Shown here piece by piece: positions 23,291 to 35,217 of a stretch of DNA of 64,000 nt; within the stretch, counting starts at the first letter, position 1, and each line of letters opens with the position of its first letter. A program made the position numbers and the translations under genes. This stretch comes from Owenia fusiformis (Eukaryota > Annelida > Polychaeta > Sabellida > Oweniidae), in NCBI GenBank assembly GCA_903813345.2, contig CAIIXF020000001.1, positions 33,252,866 to 33,316,865 on the forward strand. Reading direction: 5' to 3'. The notes under the pieces are model-generated. The model saw only the letters and a program-made list of their open reading frames with translations. It was not told the DNA's origin and ran no database searches.

Positions 23291-23369
23291 TTGTAAAATG
23301 TTTTATATATGTAAAGCACCCTTTTGAGGTGTGCCACCGTTATAAAGGTGAATAAAATAATAATAATAA
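23291..23369 (+). other. LINE 3' UTR with AATA repeat tail
   Basis: The text GTAAAGCACCCTTTTGAGG, GTGCCACCGTTATAAAGGTG ends in an AATAA(TAA)n tail, typical of LINEs that end in a short tandem repeat. Confidence 0.65.
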
Positions 23370-25184
23370 CTAGAGGTTTAAGATTGCAAGCAATCTTAAG
23401 GAGGCCCCGTAGGCTTTTTTGAACATTTAAAGGTCAGCCAAAGGTCAAATCTTAAATACAAGGTCATAAATGAACTTCAGGCATCTTGTTGATGATTTTT
23501 TAAAAAAGTTTGGTCAATTTGAAGCAATGTGAAATTTGACCTTGAAAAATTTCAACATTAGACCTTTTTCAATTTTTGAGGTCCAATATCTCAAAACTGG
23601 TGCAGAATTTTAATAGATAATCAATTGTTAATATGTGTAAAACCTTTAGAGGAATATATATCCTGACTATAATTAAAAAAATATTGACTTGTAGTCACAA
23701 ACTTTGAGAAACTTAGAAAACACAGTTTGTGATCTTGTTTGATGACCTTGACCTTTGACCTTGAAAATTTTACTTTTTAGACCTCAGTATATCTTTTCTG
23801 ATTGAATAAACCTAAATTTGAATCCAGAAAATCAATTTGAAAAATCAACTTTTTTGACCTTTCGAAGGTCACTGAAGGTCAACTAAAGGTCATAGGTCAA
23901 AACTAAGGTCAGATTTGAGTTCCTGAGATCTTGTAGATGCTTTTTAAAAAAAGTTTGGTCAATTTAGAGCAAGTTGAAATTTGACCTTGAAAAATTTCAA
24001 AATTTGACCTTTTTTCAGTTTTTGAGTTCTAATATCTCAAAACTGGAGCAAAATTTTAATAAATAGTCAATTGCTAATATGTGTAGAGCCTTTAGAGGAA
24101 TATATATTCTGACTTTCAGTAAAAAAAATTGATTTGTAGTCTCCAATTTTGAGAAACTTAGAAAACACAGTTTGTGATTTCGTTTGATGTCCTTCACCTT
24201 TGACCTTGCAAATTTTACTTTTTTAGACCTCAGAAGGTCTTTTGTGAATGAATATACCTAAATTTGAATCCAGAAAATCGATTTGAAAAATCAACTTTTT
24301 TGACGTTTCGGAGGTCACTGAAGGTCAACCAAAGGGCAAAGGTCAAAAGTAAGATCAGATTTGGAATCCTGAGAACTTGTAGATGAGTTTTAAAAAAAAT
24401 TTGGTCAATTTGAAGCAAGTTGAAATTTAGCCTTTAAAAGTTTCGAAATTTGACCTTTTTTCAGTTTTTGAGTTCTAATAACTCAAAACTGGTAGAGAAT
24501 TTTAATAAATAGTCAATTGCTAATATGTGTAGAACCTATAGAGGAATATATATCCTGACTTTTATGAAAAAATATTGATTTGTAGTCACCAATTTTGAGA
24601 AACTTAGAAAACACAGTTTGCGATTTAGTTATATGACCTTGACCTTTGACCTTGCAAATTTTACTTTTTTAGACCTCAGTGGGTCCTTTGTGATCAAATA
24701 TACCTAAATTCGAATCCAGAAAATCAATTTGAAAAAACAACTTTTTTAACCTTTCGAAGGTCACCGAAGGTCAACCAAAGGTCGGAGGTCAAAAGTAAGG
24801 ACATATTTGAGTTCCTGAGATCTTGTAGATGATTTTTAAAAAAAAATCTGGTTCATTTGAAGCAAGTTGAAAAATGACCGATTTTTGCCGATTTTTGACT
24901 TCAAATATCTCAAAAACGGTAAAAAATTAACGCGTACATATAGTGAGCAATTTGTAGAGAATGCTTATATCTAGTTACATTTTAATTCATCGCAAGAAAT
25001 AATGAAGTATAAGGACGAAATCTGAGAAACTTAAAAAAAACTTTGATTTGACCTAGATTTTGACCTTTGACCTTGACCTAGATAAAAATTCCTTTCCACC
25101 CAAGTTCAGCCAAGGTCCCTGGTAGGTGCATGAAGGAGATGGTTAAAAGTTAGTTGGAAGTAGGAGAAAAGGGTTTAGGAAGAA
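23370..25184 (-). mobile_element. Helitron-like (HINE-type) unit 1, 5' end missing
   Basis: Read on the minus strand, the 3' end is CTAG followed by T-rich target (23370-23373). It is preceded by the hairpin AGATTGC-TT-GCAATCT (23381-23396) and, just inside, GGGGCCTCC. A hairpin a few bases before a CTRR-type end is the Helitron hallmark. The body is degenerate repeats with dense TGACCT/AGGTCA. The terminal GGAGGCCC hairpin expected at the other end is absent; unit 2 starts directly. Confidence 0.6.
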
Positions 25185-27097
25185 CTAGACTTTTGAAGAT
25201 TGCAAGCAATCTCACGGAGGCCCTCTTAGGCATTTTTGACAATTTGAAGGTCAACTAAAGGACAAATATCAAATCTGAGGTCAGATGTGAACTCCTAAGA
25301 ACTTGTAGATGATTTTGAAAAAAACGATTTTGTCAATTTGAAGTGAGTTTAAATTTGACCTTAAAAAATTTCGAAAGTGACCTTTTTTCAACTTTTGAAC
25401 TCTTATATCTCAAACTGGGACAAAATTCTATTAGATAGTCAATTGCTAATATGTGTAGAACCCTTAGAGGAATGTGTATATTTCAACTTCGGATTAAAAA
25501 TATTGGTTTGTAATCTCGAACTTTGCAAAACTTAGATAGCACAGTTTGTGACCTAATTTCATGATCTTGACCTTTGACCTTGAAAAGTTTTACTTTTTTA
25601 GACCTCAGTAGGTCTTTTGTAATTAGGCTGACCTAAATTTGAATCCAAAGACTCAATTTGAAAAATCAACTTTTCTTACCATTCGAAGGTCATTGAAGGT
25701 CAACTAAAGGTCAAAGCTCAAATCTGAGGTCAGCTTTGGATTCATGGGAAGTTGTAGATGATTTTTAAAAAAAAATTGGTCAGATTGAAGCAAGTTGAAA
25801 AATGACATTTTTCGACCGTTTTTTGACGTCAAATATCTCAAAAACGGTAAAAATTTAATGCTGACATCTAGTGAACAATTTGTAGAAAATACTAAAATGT
25901 AGTTTCAGTTAAATTCATAGCAAGAAATAATGAAGTATAAGGACAAAGTTGAGAAACTTAAAAAAAAAAAAGATTTGACCTAGATTTTGACCTTTGACCT
26001 AATTTGATAACCTTGACCCTTGACCTTGAAAATATAACTGTTTTAGAGCTCAGTAGGTCTTTTATGCTTAGGCTAACCCTAAATTTGAATCCAAAAACTC
26101 AATTTGAAAAATCAACTTTTCTGACCTTTCGAAGGTCACTGAAGGTGAACTAAAGGTCAAATGTCAAATTCGAGGTTAAATATGAACTCCTGAGAAGTTG
26201 TAGATGATTTTTAAAAAAAAGTTTGGTTAATTTGAAGCAAGTTAAAATTTGACCTTGTAAACTTTGAAAAATTGACCTTTTTCAGTTTTTGAGCTCTTAT
26301 ATCTCAAAACTTGGACAAAATTTTAATAAATAGTCAATGACTAATATGTGAAGAACCCTTAGAGAAATGTATATCTTGACTTTCAATTAAAAATATTGAT
26401 TTGTAGTCTTGAATCATGAGAAACTTAGATAGCACAGTTTGTGACCTAATTTGATGACCTTGACCTTTGACCTTGAATTTTTTACTTTTTTAGACCTCGG
26501 TAGGCTTTTTGTAATTAAACTGACTTAAATTTGAATCCAAAGACTCAATTTGAAAAATCAAATTTTCTGACCTTTCGAAGGTCACTGAAGGTCAACTAAA
26601 GGTCAAAGGTCAAATCTGAAGTCAGATTTGGACTCCTGGGAACTTGTAGATGATTTTTAAAAAAAAATTTGGTCAGATTGAAGCAAGTTGAAAAATGACC
26701 TCTTTTGACCGTTTTTTGATGTCAAATATCTCAAAAACGGTAAAAATTTAATGCTGACATATAGTGAACAATTTGTAGAGAATACTTAAATGTAGTTTCA
26801 GTATAATTCATCGCAAGAAATAATGAAGTATAATGACAAACTTGAGAAACTTGAAAAAAAGCTTAGATTTGACCTAGATTTTGACCTTTGACCTTGACCT
26901 AGATAAGAAATATTTTCCCATCAAGATCAAACCAGGTCTCTAGTAGGAGCATATAGTAGAAAGTTGAAAGCTAGTTGAAAGTAGGAGAAAACTGCTTTGA
27001 TAGAATAATAAGAAGAAGAATAAGAATAAAGAAGAATAAAGAAAAGCTACAAAAGCTATAGGAGGCCCTTTCAGGAGGGCCTCCTAATAAAGAATAA
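25185..27097 (-). mobile_element. Helitron-like (HINE-type) unit 2
   Basis: The minus-strand 3' end is CTAG at 25185-25188, with its hairpin at 25197-25212. The 5' end is the palindrome AGGAGGCCC...GGGCCTCCT at 27060-27085. Between them are repeats of TTTGAATCCAAAGACTCAAT, TCTCAAAAACGGTAAAA and AGGTCA-rich blocks. The 5' palindrome arm recurs inverted just inside the 3' hairpin, the asymmetric layout described for Helentron-type elements. No Rep/helicase coding is present. Confidence 0.65.
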
Positions 27098-29363
27098 CTA
27101 GAGACCAAGATTGCAAGCAATCTTTAGGAGGCCCCGTGATTGCCCAATTAAATGACCTTGACATGGTCACCATTTTGCTCAATTAGGCAAGAATATCACA
27201 ATTCACATTTCAATGTATCTAAATATAACATATGAACAAAATCGCTTCATTACTTTATGAGTTAAAGGGGAAAATGTAATGTGAGATAAAATTAGGCGCC
27301 ATTTTTCAAGATGGCTGCCATATTCATGAAAAAGTCAAAAAGATCATCAGTCTTGTTTCCACATAACCTAAATATAAAATATGAACTAAATTTGTTTCAT
27401 TTCACTTTTTTGAGTTATAGTAAAAAACGTAATGTAAGACAAAATGGGCACCATTTCCAAGATGGCCACGTTTTGGTCAATTCTTGACTTTTTCTATGTA
27501 TTGTATGTAAGAATCAGAAATACATTTAGCTGCATTTAAACTACATTAATATAACACACAAGAAACAAAGACTGGGGGCCATTTGAGGAGATGTTTGATG
27601 GGATTTGGTATGCCGTGGTATTGCAGTTTTCTAGTTGTGGTATTAACAATTGAAAATTCTTTGATTTTGGTGAACATGCATTTGTTATTTTATTAGGTTT
27701 GAATTTAATTTCAGACTGAGCTACACGCCCAAGATGTGTAGAACATTTAAAGGAAGATATATCCTAACTTTCATCCAACAATATTGATTTATAGTCACAA
27801 ACTTTACCTTAAAAAACAGAGTTTGTAATTTGATTGGATGACCTTGACCTTTGACCTTGCGAATTTTACTTTTTTGACCACAGTAGGTCTTTTAATAATT
27901 AAGTATACCTAAATTTGAATCCAGAAAAACAATTTGAAAAATCAACTTTTTTGACCTATCCAAGGTCACTGAAGGTCAACCAAAGGTCAAAGGTCAAAAC
28001 CAAGGTCAGATTTGAACTCCTGACAATTTGTAGATGTTTTTAAAAAGAAAGTTTGGTCAATTTAGAGCAAGTTAAAATTTGACCTTGAAGAATTTCGAAA
28101 TTTGACATTTTTTCAGTTTTTGAGTTCTAATTTCTCAAAACTGGTGCAAAATTTTAATAGATAATCAATTGCTTATATGTGTAGAACCATTAGAGGAATA
28201 TATATCCTGACTTTCATTCAAAAATATTGATTTGTAGTCACAAACTTTGAGAAACTTAGAAAACACAGTTTGTGATCTTGTTTGATGACCTTGACCTTTG
28301 ACCTTGCGAATTTTACTTTTTTAGACCTCAGTATGTCTTTTCTGATTAAATACACCTAAATTTGAATCCAGAAAATCAATTTGAAAAATCAATTTTTTTG
28401 ACCTTTCGAAGGTCACTGAAGGTCAACTAAAGGTCATAGGTCAAAATTAAGGTCATATTTGAGTTCCTGAGATCTTGTAGATGCTTTTAAAAAAAAAGTT
28501 TGGTCAATTTAGAGCAAGTTGAAATTTGACCTTGAAAAATTTCGAAATTTGACCTTTTTTCAGTTTTTGAGTTCTAATATCTCAAAACTGAAGCAAAATT
28601 TTAATAAATAGTCAATTGCTAATATGTGAAGAACCTTTAGAGGAATATATATTCTGACTTTCAGTAAAAAAAATTGATTTGTAGTCTCCAATTTTTAGAA
28701 ACTTAGAAAACACAGTTTGTGATTTCGTTTGATGACCTTGACCTTTGACCTTGCAAATTTTACTTTTTTTGACCTCAAGAGGTCTTTTGTGAATAAACAT
28801 ACCTAAATTTGAATCGAGAAAATCGATTCGAAAAATCAACTTTTTTGACCTTTCGGAGGTCACTGAAGGTCAACCAAAGGTCAAAGGTCAAAAGTAAGGT
28901 CAGATTTGGAATCCTGATAACTTGTAGATGAGTTTTGAAAATAAATTTGGTCAATTTGAAGCAAGTTGAAAAAAGACCTTTTTTGACCTTTTTTTGACCT
29001 TCAATATCTCAAAATCTAGGCAAAATTTCTCTAGACGGCAAAAGGCTAAGACTAATAGAATACTAATATCTATCTGTATGCAAAAATTCAGCCAAAAATA
29101 TTGAAGTGTAGTGTCAGGATTTGAGAAACTTGAAAAAAACTTAGATTTGACCTAGATTTTGACCTTTGACCTTGACCTAGATAAGAATTCCTTTCCCGCC
29201 AAGTTCAGCCAAGGTCCCTAGTATGACTATGTAAGAGCTAGTTGAAAGCTAGTTGGAAGTAGGAGAAAAGGTCCCGGGAAGAATAAATAAAGAATAATAA
29301 AGAATAATATCTACAAAATTAATAGGAGGCCCCTGCCGGGGGGCCTCCTAATAATAATAATAA
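27098..29363 (-). mobile_element. Helitron-like (HINE-type) unit 3, hybrid body
   Basis: The 3' end is CTAG at 27098-27101 with its hairpin at 27108-27123; the 5' palindrome is at 29324-29349. The stretch 27125-27735 is unlike the other units. It carries GTGAATAC/GATGGCTGCC-type text related to family B in reverse, and GATGGGATTTGGTATGCC near 27598, like a family B right end. From 27735 the AGGTCA-rich body resumes. Confidence 0.62.
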
Positions 29364-31313
29364 CTAGACTTTTGAAGATTGCAAGCAATCTCACGGAGGC
29401 CCTCTTAGGCATTTTTGACAATTTGAAGGTGTGAACTCCTGAGAACTTGAAGATGATTTTCAAAAAAAGATTTTGTCAATTTGAAGCGAGTTTAAATTTG
29501 ACCTTGAAAAATTTCGAAATTGACCTTTTTTCAACTTTTGAACTCTTATATCTCAAACTGGGACAAAATTCTATTAGATAGTCAATTGCTAATATGTGTA
29601 GAACCCTTAGAGGAATGTGTATATTTCAACTTCGGATTAAAAATATTGGTTTGTAGTCTTGAACTTTGCGAAACTTAGATAGCACAGTTTGTGACCTAAT
29701 TTCATGATCTTGACCTTTGACCTTGAAAAGTTTTACTTTTTTAGACCTCAGTAGGTCTTTTGTAATTAGGCTGACCTAAATTTGAATCCAAAGACTCAAT
29801 TTGAAAAATCAACTTTTCTTACCTTTCGAAGGTCATTGAAGGTCAACTAAAGGTCAAAGCTCAAATCTGAGGTCAGCTTTGGACTCATGGGAAGTTGTAG
29901 ATGATTTTTTTTAAAAAAAATTGGTCAGATTGAAGCAAGTTGAAAAATGACATTTTTCGACCGTTTTTTTGACGTCAAATATCTCAAAAACGGTAAAAAT
30001 TTAATGCTGACATCTAGTGAACAATTTGTAGAAAATACTAAAATGTAGTTTCAGTTTAATTCATCGCAAGAAATAATGAAGTATAAGGACAAAGTTGAGA
30101 AACTTAAAAAAAATTAGATTTGACCTAGATTTTGACCTTTGACCTAATTTGATAACCGTGACCCTTGACCTTGAAAATATAACTGTTTTAGAGCTCAGTA
30201 GGTCTTTTTTGCTTAGGCTAACCCTATATGTGAATCCAAAAACTCGATTTGAAAAATCAACTTCACTGACCTTTCGAAGGTCACTGAAGGTCAAGTAAAG
30301 GTCAAATGTCAAATCTGTGGTAAAATATGAACTCCTGAGAAGTTGTAGATGATTTTTAAAAAAAATTGGGTGAATTTGAAGCAAGTAAAAATTTGACCTT
30401 ATAAACTCTGAAAAATTGACCTTTTTCAGTTTTTGAGCTCTTATATCTCAAAATTGGGACAAAATTTTAATAAATAGTCAATTGCTAATATGTGTAGAAC
30501 TCTTAGAGGAATGTATATCTTGACTTTCAATTAAAAATATTGATTTGTAGTCTTAAACTATGAGAAAGTTAGATAGCACAGTTTGTGACCTAATTTGATG
30601 ACCTTGACCTTTGACCTTGAAATTTTTACTTTTTTAGACCTCAGTAGGCTTTTTGTAATTAGACTGACCTAAATTTGAATCCAAAGACTCAATTTGAAAA
30701 ATCAACTTTTCTGACCTTTCGAAGGTCACTGAAAGTCAAATAAGGGTCAAAGGTCAAATCTGAGGTCAGATTTGGACTCCTGGGAACTTGTAGATGATTT
30801 TTTAAAAAAAATTTGGTCAGATTGAAGCAAGTTGAAAAATGACCTTTTTTGACCGTTTTTTGACGTCAAATATCTCAAAAACTGTAAAAATTTAATGCTG
30901 ACATATAGTGAACAATTTGTAGAGAATACTTAAATGTAGTTTCAGTTTAATTCATCACAAGAAATACTGAAGTATAAGGACAAACTTGAGAAACTTGAAA
31001 AAAAACTTAGATTTGACCTAGATTTTGACCTTTGACCTTGACCTAGATATGAAATATTTTCCCATCAAGATCAAACCAGGTATCTAGTAGGAGCAGAAAG
31101 TTGAAAGCTAGTTGGAAGTAGGAGAAAACTGCTTTGATAGAATAATAATAAGAATAAGAATAAGAAGAAGAATAAAGAAAAGCTACAAAAGCTATAGGAG
31201 GCCCTTTCAGGAGGGCCTCCTAATAATATCTATAAAATTAATAGGAGGCCCCCCGTTTGGGCCTCCTAATAATATCTATAAAATTAATAGGAGGCCCCCC
31301 GTTGGGGCCTCCT
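29364..31313 (-). mobile_element. Helitron-like (HINE-type) unit 4 with tripled end hairpin
   Basis: The 3' end is CTAG at 29364-29367 with its hairpin at 29376-29391. It is nearly the same as unit 2 but lacks about 40 bases near 29428. The 5' palindrome is present three times, at 31196-31221, 31243-31267 and 31289-31313, spaced 46-47 bp. Repeated terminal hairpins are known in rolling-circle elements. Confidence 0.65.
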
Positions 31314-32614
31314 AATAAAAGCCAATGGTTTGCCCTTATAAACAACCACTCTAAAAGCCCGTGCCTTAGAACATACTCAATATTTGAATTAGCCTTTAAG
31401 AAAGAACCATTTTTAATGATAAAAAATGGCAAACTTAGAAATATATTAGGTAAAATAAGAAAGGTCAACATAAAAAGAAAAATGGACAAAAAATGCAATT
31501 AGAGGGGGTAAAAAGTCATGAAATATTATGTAGGTTTGGTGGACATGGCAGATTTGCCATTAGACAGAATTTGCTTACAATGTAACATGAACCAAATTGA
31601 AGATGAATTGCATTTAATTTTTACTGCCCTGCCTGTTCAAGCCAAAGATCAATATTTTTCAAAACACTAGCCCAATAAATCTCAATCAGTAATACACCCC
31701 CCAACATTTTAATAAAAGAAATCATGAACAGCAAAATTAAAATACTGAAAGAACTTATAATAATAAGATCATAATATGTACAGGGTGTCCCGAAAGTATG
31801 GGGCCCCCCTAGGCAGACATATACCAGTGCGTCATAGTATGTGTCATATATTATTTTAAAGCTTATCCAAAGTTATATTATGGTTCAACTCTCAAATGTG
31901 AAAAAATTACAGGCATTTCAAAATTTGGTGTTTGGTCAAAATTAAGTTCAATTTTACACCAAATCACTAGTCAATGTGTCCTCCCGGGCCATCTTAACAG
32001 CAGCAATTCTTTTCGGGTCGGAGGGATATTGAGTTGGAAAAAGAGAACGGTGAGGGTAGAATCTCTAAGGAAACTCTTCTAAAGTTCCTTAACAGGTTTT
32101 AAGAGGGTTATAAAATTCCACACCCCTATTTGAAGGGCTTTTAAGGTCATATCTGAAAATAATTGCTGCTGTTAACATGGCCAAGGGGGGACACATTGAC
32201 TAGTAATGTGGTGTAAAATTGAACTTTATTTTGACAAAACACTAACTTTAAAATGACTGTAACTTTTTCCCATTTGGGAGTTGAACCATGATACTTGGCA
32301 AATCAATGTAACTTTGTATAAGCTTTAAAATGATATATGACACATACTATGAGGACACTTGAATATGTCTGCCTAGGGGGGGGGCATACTTTCGGGACAC
32401 CCTGTATATAATGTAACAATTTTTGTAAGTCTATGGTACCATTATCTTAATAACATATTTGGTGTAACTATTTTCATAGTTTTACATATGACTGATGACT
32501 ATTATATACTGTACACAAAAATAAAACATGTAAAAACTGTATAGTGACCCATATGTCGGAGAAACTGACATGTTTCAAAGTCAATAAAAGATATATATAT
32601 ATATATATATATAA
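31314..32614 (+). mobile_element. LINE 3' fragment with TA-repeat tail
   Basis: Near 31570-31650 the frame encodes ICLQCNMNQIEDELHLIF, a C-terminal zinc motif of APE LINEs. Upstream, a frame at 31330-31500 gives KSPCLRTYSIFELAFKKEPF. The 3' end is (AT)n at about 32588-32614. It is broken by stops and frame changes, and split by the element at 31781-32404. It belongs to a different family from the one at 22070 (different zinc motif and tail). Confidence 0.65.
31781..32404. mobile_element. 624-bp palindromic mariner-type element
   Basis: The ends are CAGGGTGTCCCGAAAGTATG and its inverse. TA flanks at 31779-31780 and 32405-32406. The inversion continues inward for over 200 bp on each side (CATTTGGGAGTTGAACC, CACCAAATCACTAGTCAATG, TTAACAGCAGCAATT), so the whole element folds back with a loop near 32020-32150. 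Ends of the type CAGGGTGTCCC with a TA target are typical of Tc1/mariner relatives. It is non-coding. Confidence 0.85.
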
Positions 32615-33110
32615 TAAAATTTAAATAAAAACACAAGATGACTTCATTTCGTTGCAACTAGTTTCTTCAAATCTTCAGGCAACTGACAGATAATCGCAGG
32701 ATGACGTAATTATAATTATAATTAATGTCGTCATAAAATATATACCTGTGCAGGTATAATTATTATTTATGTATGACGTCATTAATTTTACATAAGAAAC
32801 CAATGTTTCATTTTGTTGACTGACAACGAGAGAGGGATTTTTTATTTTAAATATATATATATATGCTCAAGAAGAAATTTCAATATGGCCTCTCAATTCA
32901 AAGTGGCCACCATTTTTCATACACCAGATGATTGATTTAGTTCAAATTTCTTATGCCTATGCCTTATTGGCATAGAACCTCAGTTTTAGAAGGAATTTTC
33001 AATATGACCATGTAATTCAAAATGGCCACCTTTTCGATAAATCTTGTCATCACCATTTTCGGAAAACCACTCATCAGATTTTCTGCCTTGTCACTCCCTA
33101 TTTTAATATA
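32615..33110. other. Repeat-derived stretch without gene
   Basis: It contains TA repeats (about 32850-32866) and a family B/42140-type text (AATATGGCC..., AAATCTTGTCATCACCATTTTCGG) at 32880-33080. No coding block was seen. Confidence 0.45.
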
Positions 33111-33114
33111 GTAT

Positions 33115-33530
33115 AATATGTTTGTATGCGTACTGATGCCCTTTTAGGGCCAAACATACATCCAACATACAATTTTCAATAACAGTAAAAATAAAGTAAA
33201 ATAAAGTAAAATAGGATAACATTCTTCAAATGACGTATAAAATGTTCCCTTGATATAAGGATCTTGTCTCTACCACGCATTAGATAATTTATCATGTCAG
33301 TAGATTCTTTTAATATGTTCCCCTTATCGTCAATAGAAAACTTGTCTTTTGATGGTCATTCATGTTTTTAAAATTACTACACAGGTTTTCAAGTTTTTCA
33401 ATATGAGTTTTTCTCATATACTCCAATTGTTTACATTTGAATAAAAAGTGTGTTTAATCTTCTATAACCAAGTCCTTACATATTTTTCAAAATCAACTAA
33501 TTAGATCAGTAATGGGTCTTGTACATGTAC
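33115..33530 (-). mobile_element. LINE C-terminal fragment on the minus strand
   Basis: The minus strand reads VIED-x-THFLFKCKQLEYMRKTHIEKLENL, then after a frame change SIDDKGNILKESTDMINYL and RGRDKILISREHFIRHLKNV before a stop. These are the final zinc-motif region and tail of an APE-LINE ORF2. The 3' end carries GGCCCTAAAAGGGCATCAG. It is 5'-truncated, with at least one stop and one frameshift. Confidence 0.65.
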
Positions 33531-33769
33531 ATTGGCCTCTCTCTATCTCTAGATTGTGGGCGCTTTTATACGTAATCAAGTGAGATGTTTAGCATTTCGT
33601 TTCTGAAAGGTATTGTTCAAATCCAAAGTGCGTTTTTAGTTGTTTAAATAATCTAAGTATGAAAGTTTAGAAAAGAAATGTGAACACACTCTGTAAATAT
33701 TCCCAAAGTTTTGATATCATGACAATATTTGAGCAATTTTGTATGAAATATCAGAAATTTTATGAAAAG

Positions 33770-33958
33770 TGTTCAGATTAGACAGGTGAATTTTTCAAAT
33801 ATGACTGTTCACTGTTCAAGTTAGGAGGTGTTCACATTTCGAAGGTGTCAATGGGAGGAAAAAATGGGACTTAAAAAACGTGTTCAGATTGGGAGGTGTT
33901 CGGATTAGCCAGGTGTTCAGATTAGCCAGGTGTTCAGATATACAGGTTCTACTGCATG
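33770..33958 (+). repeat. GGTGTTCA-rich repeat
   Basis: Several copies of GGTGTTCAGATTAGCCA and related text end in ACAGGTTCTACTG, resembling the repeat at 5477-5683. No coding. Confidence 0.5.
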
Positions 33959-33970
33959 GCTATATTAAAC

Positions 33971-35217
33971 AGGGTAAACCCAGTTGTCCAAAACCCAGTT
34001 GTCCGAAACCCAGTTGTCCGAAACCCGATTCTCCGAAACCCAGTTCTCCGAAACCCAGTTCTCCGAAAATTAGGGGATCTTATCAAAAAATACAATTTCT
34101 TAAAACGAATCTTGTCGCAACCTCTGCGAATCACGACAGCATAACATTTGAATCATGTTGACATCATTGCAAAATTAGGCTAAATATGCTAAGTCAAGAC
34201 GTTAATTAGCCCACGAAAGTTCATGGGTAACTTGAGAACTACAAAATACAACCAAATACTTTTCGAACACACAATAGCAATATTTCTCACCTAACGTCTT
34301 CATAGTTTAATTTAGGAACGTATTTTAAACGCATGATAGCCAAATATATCAAGATACTAATGAAGTTATCTAGTGTTGACAAAGTTTTGAAATATATTTT
34401 ATCCAGATCCATCAGAAATTAATCCAATACATTACTTTACTAGTTCTAGTATCTTGCATGACTCGTTCATAAGAATTCTTTAATTCTACCTCGTTCCCAA
34501 TACGTCCTCAGACAGACAAGAAATTGAAGTCACACCCGTTTGTTTGTGTGGCATATTTATACGTATACGCACTTTCTCTGATTACTGTCAAACAAATACA
34601 TTTCAGGAGAAGAACATAAAAAACAAATGCCTGAAACGAATGCCGAAACATAAATCCCAAGTGATTAAGTTTAGAATGTTTTATTCTTTTACGATTTGAT
34701 AAGAGACCGAGACTAAGAAATTAAATGCGACAAAATATTTTGACAACGTAATTTGTATACTGTTTTATTCTTAGACTTAAAGTTCTATGCGAACTTATTT
34801 TATCTGTTTCAAAATGTTTCATTTTATTTTGCCTATATAAAAGAGATTGAAGAAGATAAGATAAACTGTTCCGTAATATATATTGTGTTTTAATAACCTT
34901 TTTTAGAATCACAATGTAAAATAAATCTCCTGTTCCTGCCATTCTGGTAACGCCATGCAATGGAGAGAGAGAGAGAGAGAGAGAGAGATCTATGAATATC
35001 AGAATGCGTCCATGTCATTAATTTGGCCAAATACATGGCATGAAACTGACGTAAGCTTAAGTAAGCTACGCCCCCCCCTTTCTCTGGTAAATTATGACTT
35101 TATTTTTCGGAGTAATGGGTTTTGGACAACTGGGTTTCGGGGAATTGGGTTTCGGACAACTGGGTTTCGGAGAACTGGGTTTCGGACAACTGGGTTTCGG
35201 AGAACTGGGGTGTACCC
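33971..35217. mobile_element. Mutator-like foldback element, 1.25-kb copy
   Basis: The terminal repeats GGGTAAACCCAGTTGTCC and the inverse of GGGTACACCCCAGTTC each contain the 15-bp minisatellite. ATATTAAAC flanks at 33962-33970 and 35218-35226 (9-bp target duplication). The interior matches the two non-cargo parts of the 7603-16398 element in reverse order, without its nested insertions. A (GA)n run at about 34962-34988 is private to this copy. It has no transposase. Confidence 0.85.

Larger units (their letters stand above)
23440..31080. repeat. Dense AGGTCA/TGACCT array inside the Helitron-like units
   Basis: Blocks such as AGGTCAAAGGTCA and TGACCTTTGACCTTGACCT recur every 150-350 bp. In one 170-bp sample (28733-28902) I count ten perfect hexamers, including two direct repeats with one-base spacing (28739-28751 and 28878-28890). 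The hexamer is the nuclear-receptor half-site, and the one-base direct repeat is the DR1 type bound by RXR, HNF4 and COUP-TF-class receptors. Binding here is not shown. Confidence 0.85.

Noticed and set aside
25197-25212. AGATTGCAAGCAATCT hairpins as rho-independent terminators.
   Set aside because: The setting is eukaryotic and the hairpin sits at a fixed distance from CTAG at the element end, as in Helitron-like elements.
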